NCBI RefSeq assembly: GCF_030689305.1
Contig: NZ_JAUYVM010000001.1
Location: 62,001-126,000, forward strand
Reading direction: 5' to 3'
DNA: 64,000 bases
Source of the DNA: Vibrio penaeicida
GTDB lineage: Bacteria; Pseudomonadota; Gammaproteobacteria; Enterobacterales; Vibrionaceae
Position numbers and translations under genes: made by a program. The notes beneath the pieces were generated by a model, which was not told the origin of the DNA, did no database searches, and saw only the letters and a program-made list of their open reading frames with translations. This document shows, in pieces, positions 55,118-63,846 of this stretch. Positions within the stretch are counted from its first letter, which is position 1, and the number at the start of each line of letters is the position of its first letter.

Positions 55118-58006
55118 TTATTTCGCTAGTTCAACCGCTAACTGGTCGATATCATTTAATAGTTGTTCAAAATCTGACAAAGCCAGACATGGATTTAAAA
55201 TGGTAAATTTAAGTGCAGACTGCCCATTAACCGATGTTTCACCTAAGACGGCAATACCACGAACCAGTGCTTCTATGCGCACTTTTTGGTTTAGTTTGCA
55301 CAGGTCCGTTACTTGTGAATTGGTCACTCGGAACAAGACCGTTGATAACGCTGGCTCGGTCAGCAATTCAAAACCTTTGCGTTGATGCACGAGATCTGCC
55401 ACCTGCAATGTTTGCTCAAGCAAGTGGTCATACATATCTCCCAATGCTTGCGGACCTACATTTTGCATTGTCATAAACACTTTCAGAGCGTCAAAACGTT
55501 TGGTGGTTGCGATGGACTTATCGACCAAATTCGGCAACTCATCGTGTTCACGATTTAGGTAATCTGCATGATGGAGCAAGTACTTAAAATTCGCTTTGTC
55601 TTTTACAAGCAGTGATCCGCAGCTGATTGTTTGGTAAAACAATTTATGAAAATCCACACTCAACGAATCGGCTTTTTCAATACCGGATAACCGCGCTTTA
55701 TGGCTACTTAAAATCAGAGCGCCACCGTAAGCGCCATCAACGTGCATCCAAAGTTCATGTTTTTCAGCAACATTGGCGATGGTATTCATATCGTCGATCG
55801 CACCATGATCGGTAGTGCCCGCTGTGCCAACTATGGCAAAAGGAATCAAACCTTCGGCTTTTGCTTTAGTAACAGTGTCGTCCAGCTTCGACGCGTCCAT
55901 GGTGCCATTTGGTAATGCATCTACCGTAAGAATGGCTTTCTCGCCCAAGCCCATCCAAGATGCCGATTTTTGCACTGTAAAGTGTGCTTTTTCTGAACAA
56001 ACGATGCGTAACCTATCGGCATATTCTGGTAGACCAAGCTTTTGAATGGAATGACCGCTAAGTTTGTCGGCAATCCAATCGCGCGCCAGCATCAAGCCCA
56101 TTTGGTTACTTTGTGTACCACCGCTGGTGAAGATGCCGTCCGCTTTTTCGCCTAGGTCGTATTTCTCACATAACCAATCCACCACTTTCTGTTCAACATA
56201 AGTAGCGGAAGACGCCTGATCCCATGAATCCATGGATTGGTTCAATGCTGCAATCATGGCTTCTGCCGCAACGGCTGGCATCAAAGGAGGAGTATGCAAA
56301 TGCGCAATGCAATTGGGGTGCTGCGTAAAGATGGCGTTTTTAGCGACCAAGTCTGTTGCACTGCTAATGACATCGGTTAGGCTCCCATTGGAAGCATTCA
56401 GGTTGACGGCATTGATTTGAGATTCAAGCAGCTTAGGATCCATCCCTGAATAAGGCTTATCAACTTGTTCAAAAAGTTGCTTCATCGCTGAGGTTGTGTG
56501 GTTCATTACCGACGCAAATTCATTCGCGCCTGCTACACCTGTGTGAATGAAATGCTTTTTCCACGCGTCTGATTCTGGCATCGGTTCTTTAATGCCACCG
56601 CCAACGACAACGATCGCTTCTTCAAGCACTTTCAAAGCGAAGTCAATTTGCTCAAATGAAATGATTAAAGGAGGCAAGAATCGAATAACCGAACCGTCGC
56701 GACCACCTTTTTCAACCATTAAGCCACGTTCTAGTGCGGCTCTTTGAATAGCAAGCGTCAGTTCCCCGTCGGATTCTGGCTCACCAAATTTGTTTTTCTC
56801 ACCGGTTGGTTTTTGAATTTCCAAACCCAGCATTAAGCCTCTACCGCGAACTTCAGCAATGCAGTTCACGCGCTTCTGGATTTTCTCGAAACCCAATCTT
56901 AAGTACTGACCGGCAATATTGGCGTGTTCAACAAGATTATCTCTCTCAATAATCTCTAACGCCTTCGCCCCTGAAACCATCGCAAGTTGGTTGCCGCGGA
57001 ATGTACCTGTGTGCTCGCCCGCCTTCCAGGTGTCGATGTCTTTACTGAACACCAACAAAGACATAGGCAGACCGCCACCAATGGCTTTCGATAAACACAA
57101 AATATCAGGCGATATACCCGACTCTTCAAACGCAAAGCGGTAGCCCGATTTACCTACACCACACTGGATTTCATCGAATATTAATAAAATGCCATGCTCA
57201 TCACAGAGGCGGCGAAGTTCACGCAACCAAAACGCAGGTGCGGGAATCACTCCCCCTTCACCTTGTACGGGTTCAACAATGATAGCGGCGGGTTTCATGA
57301 TGCCTGCTTCGTCATCATTTAACAGCCTCTCCATATAACGGATACTGGCTTTCGCGCCTTCATCGCCACCCAAACCAAATGGGCAACGTAAATTATATGG
57401 AAACGGCATGAAATGTACGTCAGACATCAGCCCAGTACGGCGAGCCTTGGTGCCTAGGTTACCCATCATGCCCATTGTGCCGTTTGTCATACCGTGGTAA
57501 GCGCCGCGGAATGCAAACATGGTATTACGACCAGTCGTTTGTTTTGCCAGTTTGATTGCGGCTTCAACCGCATCGGCACCAGAAGGACCACAAAACTGAA
57601 TCGCAGAGTTTTTAGCAAAGTCTTCGGGAAGAAACGCTTTTACGCGTTTAATGAAGGTGTCTTTGGCTTTGGTGGTGATATCTAGAGTTTGATATGGCAG
57701 ACCAGAATCTAACTGCTCTTTTAATGCTTGGTTAATTTCTGGGTGGTTGTAGCCCATCGCCAGCGTACCTGCGCCAGCCAAGCAGTCTAGAAAAATCTGA
57801 CCACGAGTGTCTTCTACTAAAGCGCCGTATGCTCTTTTTATTGCTATAGGTAGACGGCGTGGATAAGAACGTACTTCAGACTCATGTTGTTCTTGATCGA
57901 GTAAAACTTGATCGGGAGTGAGGTCATAAACCCCTTCGATACCCGGAACAAGAGATGAAAACGGGGATTCGGAGCGTGACGCGTCCATTTCAAAAGCTGT
58001 GCTCAT
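55118..58006 (-). CDS. Fused L-2,4-diaminobutyrate aminotransferase / decarboxylase
   Basis: 962 residues, two PLP enzymes in one chain. The N-terminal aminotransferase (about 1-460) has IFDEIQCGVGKSGYRF and the PLP Lys in LCLSKAIGGGLPMS. The C-terminal decarboxylase (about 490-960) has HVDGAYGGALIL and the His-Lys PLP site in SLSVDFHKLFYQ. The first makes diaminobutyrate from aspartate semialdehyde; the second makes 1,3-diaminopropane. The fusion is characteristic of Vibrio. It is the first gene of the norspermidine set, with AAAGG before the ATG. Its leader of more than 230 bases holds a short ORF and hairpins. Confidence 0.95.
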   Translation of the reverse strand: MSTAFEMDASRSESPFSSLVPGIEGVYDLTPDQVLLDQEQHESEVRSYPRRLPIAIKRAYGALVEDTRGQIFLDCLAGAGTLAMGYNHPEINQALKEQLDSGLPYQTLDITTKAKDTFIKRVKAFLPEDFAKNSAIQFCGPSGADAVEAAIKLAKQTTGRNTMFAFRGAYHGMTNGTMGMMGNLGTKARRTGLMSDVHFMPFPYNLRCPFGLGGDEGAKASIRYMERLLNDDEAGIMKPAAIIVEPVQGEGGVIPAPAFWLRELRRLCDEHGILLIFDEIQCGVGKSGYRFAFEESGISPDILCLSKAIGGGLPMSLLVFSKDIDTWKAGEHTGTFRGNQLAMVSGAKALEIIERDNLVEHANIAGQYLRLGFEKIQKRVNCIAEVRGRGLMLGLEIQKPTGEKNKFGEPESDGELTLAIQRAALERGLMVEKGGRDGSVIRFLPPLIISFEQIDFALKVLEEAIVVVGGGIKEPMPESDAWKKHFIHTGVAGANEFASVMNHTTSAMKQLFEQVDKPYSGMDPKLLESQINAVNLNASNGSLTDVISSATDLVAKNAIFTQHPNCIAHLHTPPLMPAVAAEAMIAALNQSMDSWDQASSATYVEQKVVDWLCEKYDLGEKADGIFTSGGTQSNQMGLMLARDWIADKLSGHSIQKLGLPEYADRLRIVCSEKAHFTVQKSASWMGLGEKAILTVDALPNGTMDASKLDDTVTKAKAEGLIPFAIVGTAGTTDHGAIDDMNTIANVAEKHELWMHVDGAYGGALILSSHKARLSGIEKADSLSVDFHKLFYQTISCGSLLVKDKANFKYLLHHADYLNREHDELPNLVDKSIATTKRFDALKVFMTMQNVGPQALGDMYDHLLEQTLQVADLVHQRKGFELLTEPALSTVLFRVTNSQVTDLCKLNQKVRIEALVRGIAVLGETSVNGQSALKFTILNPCLALSDFEQLLNDIDQLAVELAK

Positions 58007-58171
58007 CGCAAAAAACCTTTAAATAGTGCCATTTCAAGAAAACGATCTTTGAATAGCGATATTTATGCCTTCCTCGCGCTAACGAGAAAGCAAATAAAAG
58101 CGACCTGTGTTTGTTAAACAAACAAGGAAAGAAACTAGCAGAGAATGCTATTTAAGAAATGTGCAGACGGA
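58007..58171 (-). other. Structured leader between the upstream ORF and dat-ddc
   Basis: On the minus strand the arms CTTTCTCG and CGAGGAAG (58069-58090) pair with one U-G wobble around TTAGCG. A weaker hairpin is seen near 58110-58126 (TGTTTG...CAAACA). No T tract follows, so these may act on translation or mRNA stability, not termination. Confidence 0.5.
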
Positions 58172-58243
58172 TCAAGGCTCGGTGATAATACCGCAATTCG
58201 GAAGTACGAAGCTGATTTTAAAAAATGAAGTCAAATTAGTCAT
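58172..58243 (-). CDS. 23-residue upstream ORF in the norspermidine leader
   Basis: An ATG at 58243 with AGGAAG nine bases before it opens a 23-codon frame, MTNLTSFFKISFVLP followed by NCGIITEP, ending in TGA. It lies 165 bases before the dat-ddc start. Polyamine genes in several bacteria are controlled by short leader peptides (E. coli speFL for ornithine), so a similar role is attractive here, but there is no homology to SpeFL that I can see. Conservation of the codons in other Vibrio would be the test. Confidence 0.45.
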   Translation of the reverse strand: MTNLTSFFKISFVLPNCGIITEP

Positions 58244-58292
58244 GTTGGGCTTCCTATAATAATACCAGTCCTGTGGCATTCTTCTTCCCATC

Positions 58293-58316
58293 TACTAATC
58301 GAAGCACCGATTAGTA
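58293..58316 (-). promoter_or_regulatory. Perfect hairpin upstream of the leader ORF
   Basis: TACTAATCG and CGATTAGTA form a perfect 9-base inverted repeat around a 6-base loop. It lies 50 bases upstream of the leader ORF start and may be an operator or a transcript hairpin. Confidence 0.5.
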
Positions 58317-58543
58317 CCTACCCTACACAATGTCACAATCAGCTTGAATGGTCATTGTGCGTATCCCCCAAAACGCTCTTCGAGATTAGCGCGGAGAATA
58401 TCTTAGATTATTAGGGAGCGCAACGGTTTTTACATTTCACTATTAATAATTATATATATTGTTAATATCCCAGTTAAGTGGGACATCATAAAATTATTAT
58501 ATTTCAATCAATTATCTTATAACTAATTCCGTTATATGTAACC

Positions 58544-59029
58544 TTAAATAAGCGTCTTATGCATGATGTAACTGTCTACAAAACCCAACCTTTTGTGTTG
58601 ATATGCATCGGGAATAATACCCAATATTTCAAACCCTAATTTCTGCCACAACTTAACGGCTATATCGTTAGAGGCAACAACAGAATTAAATTGCATTGCT
58701 CTAAATCCCATACTTATTGCTTGCTCTTGTGAATGAATACACATCGCCGTTGCCACTCCTTTTCCTCTGGCGAATGGAGTGACCATATAACCACAATTGC
58801 TTATATGCTCACTTGGACCGCCCGCGTTTTTCTTTATGTAATAGCTTCCTAAGATTTGATTACTTTCTTTAAAAACAAAGCACGCCTCAGGTAATTCAAC
58901 CCATAAGGCATAAGCTTCATCAAATGACATATTTGGATCAAACGCATAGGTTTCTTGCGCTTGAATAATAGTTTGAAATGTATCCCAAAATTCAACAAAG
59001 TCTTGCCGAGACATCAATGAAATGTTCAC
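58544..59029 (-). CDS. GNAT-family acetyltransferase
   Basis: 161 residues. The acetyl-CoA loop is visible as GYMVTPFARGKGVATAMC (R-G-x-G-x-A). The C-terminal strand region is NSVVASNDIAVKLWQKLGFE, also typical. The substrate is unknown. I prefer the GTG at 59029 because AAGG lies about 11 bases upstream; a GTG at 59050 and an ATG at 59014 are alternatives. It is monocistronic, with an AT-rich downstream region. Confidence 0.83.
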   Translation of the reverse strand: MNISLMSRQDFVEFWDTFQTIIQAQETYAFDPNMSFDEAYALWVELPEACFVFKESNQILGSYYIKKNAGGPSEHISNCGYMVTPFARGKGVATAMCIHSQEQAISMGFRAMQFNSVVASNDIAVKLWQKLGFEILGIIPDAYQHKRLGFVDSYIMHKTLI

Positions 59030-59132
59030 TGTTAATATACCCTTGCGCACTCAATCTTATGAATGTACCGCAATTTATAGGTAAAGAGGTTAACGTTTGT
59101 TAACAGCCGCACCATGATATTTCCAGCCCGCT

Positions 59133-60299
59133 TTATTCCGACTTGAAATGTTGTTTGGCAACTTGGTTAAAGACATTAACCCACTTGTCGTCAAACTGGG
59201 TTCCTTTGTAGTTGTTGATTTCTACAATACAGCGAACTAATGGGCGTTTAAGTAGAGTGTGATGTGCTCGCTCGTGAGTACGAGCATCGAAAGTATCGAC
59301 AATACTCAGTATTTTCGCGCCGTCAGAGATTTGATCTTGATTTAAGTGATTCGGGTAACCCGTTCCATCCATTTGCTCATGATGCTGGAAGATCATGACC
59401 GCAGCGTCGTGCCACCTGATAGACTCATTTAACAACAGATACCCCGAATAAGGGTGATGGTGCAATATTTCTCTCTCTGCCGCCGTTATGGTGCCTTTTT
59501 TATTCAGCATTTCTAGCGGCATAAACGACATACCAATATCATGTAGCATTACAGCAACGGCTAGTTGGGAAGCCTCTACGGGGCTACCTGCTGATTTGTT
59601 CATTTCTAAGCTTAAGAATAGCTGTCTTAAGGTTCGTCCATGCCAATACTTACTTCTGTCTTCCAGAGGTTGAACCAAGCTAGAGTAAAACCGAATGTCA
59701 TCATCGGTTTCAACACCGTAATTAGACAACATAGCTAAAAGCTCATTTTGGTAGCTTTCACCATCAGACCCCGTACCTATTTCTTTTAGTATTGGAGCGT
59801 CGGTATGCTGCTCAGTTAATTTAGTTGTAGGGTCGAGCAAAAGTAACACATCGTTAATGAGCGCTACCTGTCTTTCTGGGGAAACATCGGCGACCAAACT
59901 TATGTCTTCGCAAATTTTATTGAGTATATCTTCTGCTAGAGGGCTTTCTTTCTCGTCTAACCTTGCCTCTACCATTTGCTTCGTTTTGTCTAAAGAAAGG
60001 AGAATAACGTCACACAGGATACTGTCGTATTTCAAATGCCCTTTTCGAATATAATCCAGCAAATCTTCAAGGCTTTGCATAAGTGGCGTGATGGACACTA
60101 AGCCAACATAGACTAAGTTTCCTTTTATGGTGTGCACTACCCGAAAAAGCCCATTTAGCAAATCCACATCGTCTGGTCGGTGTTCAAGATCAATTAAAAT
60201 AACTTCACATTTTTCATGAGCTTCTCGAAAATCTTGAAAGAAGTCTCCGAGCGATTCGTATTGGATTTCTTCTTCAGATATTTCTTTTGGGAGTGCCAT
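59133..60299 (-). CDS. Hpt plus HD-GYP domain protein (c-di-GMP phosphodiesterase type)
   Basis: 388 residues. The N-terminal part (about 15-120) is an Hpt domain with the phospho-His in FRVVHTIKGNLVYVG. The C-terminal part (about 205-385) is HD-GYP: AVMLHDIGMSFMPLEML, ILHHHPYSGYLLL, IFQHHEQMDGTGYPNHL. The HD and GYP motifs are both intact, so hydrolysis of cyclic di-GMP is expected. An Hpt in place of the usual receiver is uncommon and suggests input from a hybrid kinase. It is monocistronic; the kinase at 13429, which has lost its own Hpt, is one speculative partner. Confidence 0.87.
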   Translation of the reverse strand: MALPKEISEEEIQYESLGDFFQDFREAHEKCEVILIDLEHRPDDVDLLNGLFRVVHTIKGNLVYVGLVSITPLMQSLEDLLDYIRKGHLKYDSILCDVILLSLDKTKQMVEARLDEKESPLAEDILNKICEDISLVADVSPERQVALINDVLLLLDPTTKLTEQHTDAPILKEIGTGSDGESYQNELLAMLSNYGVETDDDIRFYSSLVQPLEDRSKYWHGRTLRQLFLSLEMNKSAGSPVEASQLAVAVMLHDIGMSFMPLEMLNKKGTITAAEREILHHHPYSGYLLLNESIRWHDAAVMIFQHHEQMDGTGYPNHLNQDQISDGAKILSIVDTFDARTHERAHHTLLKRPLVRCIVEINNYKGTQFDDKWVNVFNQVAKQHFKSE

Positions 60300-60400
60300 C
60301 TTTTCTACCTGCTATGTTCACGTCTAATAGCAGTATAGAACACTGATAGATTTATTAAGTTCCGAGTGGTTAGATTAGTTAGGTTTTATCTTTATTTTGC

Positions 60401-60685
60401 TCATGTGCTTGTCATAAAAATCACCCATAGCCACGTCAGCCCAAGTACCAATGACCAAATGACTACTCGAATTAGACCGCCATAACGGCTTTTCTTCCGT
60501 TTTGGTGCTGTCGGTTTATGTGCTTTCTCCTGAGCTTCCGAGTGCCCATGCTGCGCGGCTTTTTGAGCCCGCCTTTCGGCTGCTTGGTTAGCTATTTCAG
60601 TAAATCTATGTCTTTGATCGTTATTAAAATCCTGCTCGGGATTATAATGTTTACCAGTGTCACCTTGTTTGCGAGATACGGCCAT
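60401..60685 (-). CDS. Small basic tail-anchored membrane protein
   Basis: 94 residues from the ATG at 60685, which has a strong GGAGGTG site. The body is hydrophilic and basic (AAERRAQKAAQHGHSEAQEK), and residues about 72-92 form one membrane span (VVIWSLVLGLTWLWVIF). I do not recognise the family. It is monocistronic. Confidence 0.7.
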   Translation of the reverse strand: MAVSRKQGDTGKHYNPEQDFNNDQRHRFTEIANQAAERRAQKAAQHGHSEAQEKAHKPTAPKRKKSRYGGLIRVVIWSLVLGLTWLWVIFMTST

Positions 60686-60914
60686 GTTCACCTCCTCAAA
60701 AATCAAAGATAAACTGTTCCATAAATAACTTTAAGATACATTATACGAATTCGCCAACCGACCTAGACAAATATCTTACTTTTGATACAACCAAGTCAAA
60801 CCCACAACTTTTGGGATTGATAAAACCCTTTCTAAGGTTTGGTTTTAGAGGAAAATAAAGGTAGGATTAAAAAGCATTCCAACATTTGCCAGTTCAAAGG
60901 GTTACAGAGATTTT

Positions 60915-61103
60915 ATGACTAAAACCATCGCAGAAGAGCTTGTATATGACTTTACTGACGGTTTGACCTTGGTATTGAAAATCGCCTTTAAACCAAATCA
61001 GTCAGAGTTCATCAGTTCCACAAAAAAAATGTATACGTTTAAAGATGGTTCTAAGATATTGCTCGACAGAGATGACCCTAAATACCATGAAGTGATTGTT
61101 TAG
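60915..61103 (+). CDS. Small hypothetical protein
   Basis: 62 residues, no signal or membrane segment. It reads like a compact beta-rich domain (VYDFTDGLTLVLKIAFK, MYTFKDGSKILLDRDD). CAGAG precedes the ATG weakly. A terminator follows 52 bases later. The family is not recognised. Confidence 0.55.
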   Translation: MTKTIAEELVYDFTDGLTLVLKIAFKPNQSEFISSTKKMYTFKDGSKILLDRDDPKYHEVIV

Positions 61104-61154
61104 CCTAATCAGCTCTCCATTTGAATTAAAGCGGTAATTTGATTAATTCGATAA

Positions 61155-61176
61155 AGGCTCAGATTCCTTTGAGCCT
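61155..61176. terminator. Hairpin between convergent small genes
   Basis: AGGCTCA and TGAGCCT form a 7-base stem between the convergent genes at 60915-61103 and 61229-61654. The T tract is weak. Confidence 0.6.
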
Positions 61177-61228
61177 CCTATACTTTTACACCATCATTTA
61201 TATCAACTAAAAATAGCAACAAGCTGAT

Positions 61229-61654
61229 TTAGATGACACACTCTTGCGCAGCTTTTGCTTTTTCTACACCTTCCTCAATAAGAGTTAGCATATCTTGGTT
61301 TGCTATAGAGCCCATGACCTTTTCAATCAGCTTTTCGGCAGTTGACTCTGAAGACGCATCAACTAGACAGCTATACGCATTAGAAATGTGTTCTGTGGCT
61401 TGAGTAAGCGCTTCAGAATCGTTGAAATCCATATTCGTAATTTGTTCAATTGCTGATGTAAGTGCTTGAGCCGACTCGGCTGCGCTACCAAACTGCTCTA
61501 AATCTAAGTCAGCAAAATTCGAAAAATCCAGTTCTTCTTGGAAATTATCAACGGCGCTGTTTGCAGCTTCTTGTGCTTGATCGATGGCATTGGCTGCGTC
61601 TTCACACCCAACTAGGGCAAGTGTTACAACCAATACAGTAAGGGACTTTTTCAT
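61229..61654 (-). CDS. Small acidic lipoprotein
   Basis: 141 residues with a lipoprotein signal (MKKSLTVLVVTLALVGCE; lipobox LVGC). The mature part is acidic and Ala-rich with helical repeats (AIDQAQEAANSAVDNFQEEL). Two further Cys residues (SCLVDA, QECVI) may form a disulphide. No family recognised. AGAGGT precedes the ATG. Confidence 0.75.
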   Translation of the reverse strand: MKKSLTVLVVTLALVGCEDAANAIDQAQEAANSAVDNFQEELDFSNFADLDLEQFGSAAESAQALTSAIEQITNMDFNDSEALTQATEHISNAYSCLVDASSESTAEKLIEKVMGSIANQDMLTLIEEGVEKAKAAQECVI

Positions 61655-61761
61655 ATTACCTCTTAAAAATCGGATACTTATTTCCTTACATAGTAAAGCG
61701 AACGACTCATTCTAGAAAACCGAAGTAACGTAACAAAGTGTTGATGTTCTGGCTTAAACTC

Positions 61762-61799
61762 AGGTTTTTTTAACAAACTTAGGCTTTTTTAACAAACTT
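61762..61799 (-). repeat. Tandem 19-bp duplication at the YjdM stop
   Basis: Two 19-base copies (AGGTTTTTTTAACAAACTT and AGGCTTTTTTAACAAACTT) differ at one base. They span the last codons and stop of the YjdM-like gene and the bases after it. Loss of one copy would leave nearly the same C-terminus. Confidence 0.8.
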
Positions 61800-62117
61800 A
61801 GCAGTAACCATCATTTCTCCAGCGCCATCTACTTTGCAGTCCAATTGATGATCTTTACCTTCGACGATTCTTCGAATGATCGCTTTAGTACCTATCTTAA
61901 GAACCAAAGAACTGCCTTTTACTTTTAAATCTTTCGCTAGGGTTATCTTGTCTCCCTCTTCGAGTTGAGTTCCATTTGCATCTTTAACAATGAAGGTATT
62001 TTCTTCATCAAATACTTCTGATGGATTCCATTCATGTGCACATTCAGGGCAAATTAGATGATTCTGGTCTTGGTATACAAATTCAGACTGGCAATTTTGA
62101 CAAGGAGGAAAGGACAT
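61779..62117 (-). CDS. YjdM/PhnA-like zinc-ribbon protein
   Basis: 112 residues. The N-terminal zinc ribbon has CQNCQSEFVYQDQNHLICPE with C-x2-C pairs. The C-terminal domain is typical (VKDANGTQLEEGDKITLAKD, LVLKIGTKAIIRRI). E. coli YjdM (formerly PhnA) is the model; its function is not settled, and the old phosphonoacetate hydrolase label does not apply. It diverges from intIA across 250 bases. Confidence 0.88.
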   Translation of the reverse strand: MSFPPCQNCQSEFVYQDQNHLICPECAHEWNPSEVFDEENTFIVKDANGTQLEEGDKITLAKDLKVKGSSLVLKIGTKAIIRRIVEGKDHQLDCKVDGAGEMMVTAKFVKKA

Positions 62118-62337
62118 ATTTCAACTCTTCTAAAACTTAATATCGCAGGTATGTTAATCACTCTTTATATCTATAGCGAGTGGTATCTAAAAATTGTTTT
62201 TAAGTCTCTCAAATCAAATTTTCCTAGCACTACATTAGTCATGTAATTCAGTGACCTATCATTTCTTTCCGTGTGCTCTTTGTCAGGAAAACGATATCCG
62301 GGCAAGCTGATGTCGAATTAATATGCTTTCATCATAA

Positions 62338-62353
62338 CTGTATATAAAAACAG
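62338..62353 (+). promoter_or_regulatory. LexA box upstream of intIA
   Basis: CTGTATATAAAAACAG fits the LexA consensus CTGT-N8-ACAG exactly, within the wider context AACTG...CAGTA. It lies 15 bases before the intIA start, at the position known for SOS control of integron integrases in V. cholerae. Confidence 0.85.
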
Positions 62354-62367
62354 TAAGGTCTTCACTC

Positions 62368-63330
62368 ATGAAATCAGCATTTATAATCTACATAAAGGAA
62401 TTTATGCACCTTAGACGTTATGCCATAAGAACAATAGATGCGTATACAACGTGGATTTGTAGATATATTCATTTTCATAATATGGTCCACCCAGCGAAAT
62501 TAGCAGATAAAGACGTAGAAGCATTTCTCACTCACCTAGCATGCGATCAAAAATTAGCCGCGAGTTCACAATCGATAGCGCTAAATTCGTTGGTGTTTTT
62601 GTACAAAGAAGTTCTTAAGTCCCCATTATCCATCGATATAAAGTTCAAGCGTTCTGCGATTAAAAGAAAACTGCCCGTTGTCCTCACAAGAGACGAAGTC
62701 AGAAGGCTTCTACTTCATATAGATCCGCCATATCAACTGCAAGCGCAACTTCTATATGGCTCTGGATTGAGGTTAATGGAGTGCATGCGACTAAGAGTAC
62801 ATGATATCGATTACCACTACGGAGCAGTCAGGATCTGGAACGGGAAAGGAGGAAAAAATAGAACGGTCACTTTAGCTAAGGAATTGGAACCGTTTTTAAG
62901 ATCACAGGAACAAAATGTTCATCAGTTCTTTAACAGGGACATGGAAACACCAGGCTATGGCGGGGTGTGGCTTCCTGAAGCTCTACACAATAAATACCAA
63001 AATGCACCATTTGAATTGAACTGGCATTACTTGTTTCCGTCTGGAAAGCTATCAGTAGATCCCGAATCCGGTATGTTAAGAAGGCAGCATATGAGCGAAT
63101 CGACCATTCAGAAAACAGTCAGAAAAGCCGCCAAAAGAGCCAATATAGATAAGAATGTCAGCTGCCACACTTTGCGGCATTCTTTTGCTACACATTTGTT
63201 AGAAAGTGGAGCTGATATAAGAACGGTTCAAGAGCAACTAGGGCATACAGATGTTAAAACAACACAAATCTATACACATGTGTTAGACAGAGGTGCAAAT
63301 GGTGTCATTAGCCCTTTATCAAGGCTCTAA
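62368..63330 (+). CDS. intIA: Chromosomal integron integrase (IntIA type)
   Basis: 320 residues, a tyrosine recombinase that inserts and excises gene cassettes at attI and attC. The catalytic set is visible: Arg in LLYGSGLRLMECMRLR, His-x-x-Arg in SCHTLRHSFATHLLES, His in QEQLGHTDVKTTQIYTH, and the Tyr in TTQIYTHV. The IntI-specific insert is present (WLPEALHNKYQNAP, then LSVDPESGMLRRQHMSES). It faces rplT, as in other Vibrio integrons. A LexA box controls it. No attI core or attC site was found on the cassette side, so no array is visible here. Confidence 0.93.
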   Translation: MKSAFIIYIKEFMHLRRYAIRTIDAYTTWICRYIHFHNMVHPAKLADKDVEAFLTHLACDQKLAASSQSIALNSLVFLYKEVLKSPLSIDIKFKRSAIKRKLPVVLTRDEVRRLLLHIDPPYQLQAQLLYGSGLRLMECMRLRVHDIDYHYGAVRIWNGKGGKNRTVTLAKELEPFLRSQEQNVHQFFNRDMETPGYGGVWLPEALHNKYQNAPFELNWHYLFPSGKLSVDPESGMLRRQHMSESTIQKTVRKAAKRANIDKNVSCHTLRHSFATHLLESGADIRTVQEQLGHTDVKTTQIYTHVLDRGANGVISPLSRL

Positions 63331-63410
63331 ACATTGAAAGAAAAGAGTTTGCTTTAGACACAGATAGATGTGAATGGAGAATTCAAAATTAAACACCAGA
63401 AATGAAAAAA

Positions 63411-63428
63411 GGAGAGCAAATGCTCTCC
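63411..63428. terminator. Bidirectional terminator between intIA and rplT
   Basis: GGAGAGCA-AA-TGCTCTCC with A-rich sequence on the left and TTTTATT on the right. It lies between the convergent genes and ends both. Confidence 0.88.
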
Positions 63429-63452
63429 TTTTATTAAACCTTACACTGCTAC

Positions 63453-63806
63453 TTAAAGAGCAGCTTTCGCTTTTTCAACTAGAACTGCAAATGCAGATTT
63501 GTCGAATACCGCGATATCAGCAAGGATCTTACGATCGATCTCGATAGATGCTTTCTTAAGACCGTTAATGAAACGGCTGTAAGATAGACCATTCTGACGA
63601 GATGCCGCATTGATACGTGCAATCCAAAGTTGACGGAATTGACGTTTCTTGTTGCGACGGTCACGGTAAGCGTATTGACCAGCTTTAGTAACTGCTTGGA
63701 AAGCTACGCGGTATACGCGAGAGCGAGCACCGTAGTAACCTTTAGCTTGTTTTAGAACTTTCTTATGACGTGCACGAGCTTGTACACCACGTTTTACGCG
63801 AGGCAT
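63453..63806 (-). CDS. rplT: 50S ribosomal protein L20
   Basis: 117 residues, very basic. [20 protein letters not shown] and [20 protein letters not shown] are invariant L20 strings. L20 binds 23S rRNA early in 50S assembly and also represses its own operon. It follows rpmI by 40 bases. TAGGAGAAG precedes the ATG. Confidence 0.98.
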   Translation of the reverse strand: MPRVKRGVQARARHKKVLKQAKGYYGARSRVYRVAFQAVTKAGQYAYRDRRNKKRQFRQLWIARINAASRQNGLSYSRFINGLKKASIEIDRKILADIAVFDKSAFAVLVEKAKAAL

Positions 63807-63846
63807 TATGCTTCTCCTAAACTAAACGATTGATAACTAAAAAGAA

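Noticed and set aside
59060..59100. TAACAAACG-like sequence resembling the start of a Vibrio attC site
   Set aside because: GTTAACGTTTGTTAAC is a short local palindrome; the GTTRRRY/RYYYAAC pair and the long imperfect hairpin of an attC are missing.
58544..62117. Genes on the cassette side of intIA as integron cassettes
   Set aside because: They lie on both strands, have their own terminators, and no attC-like sites separate them.
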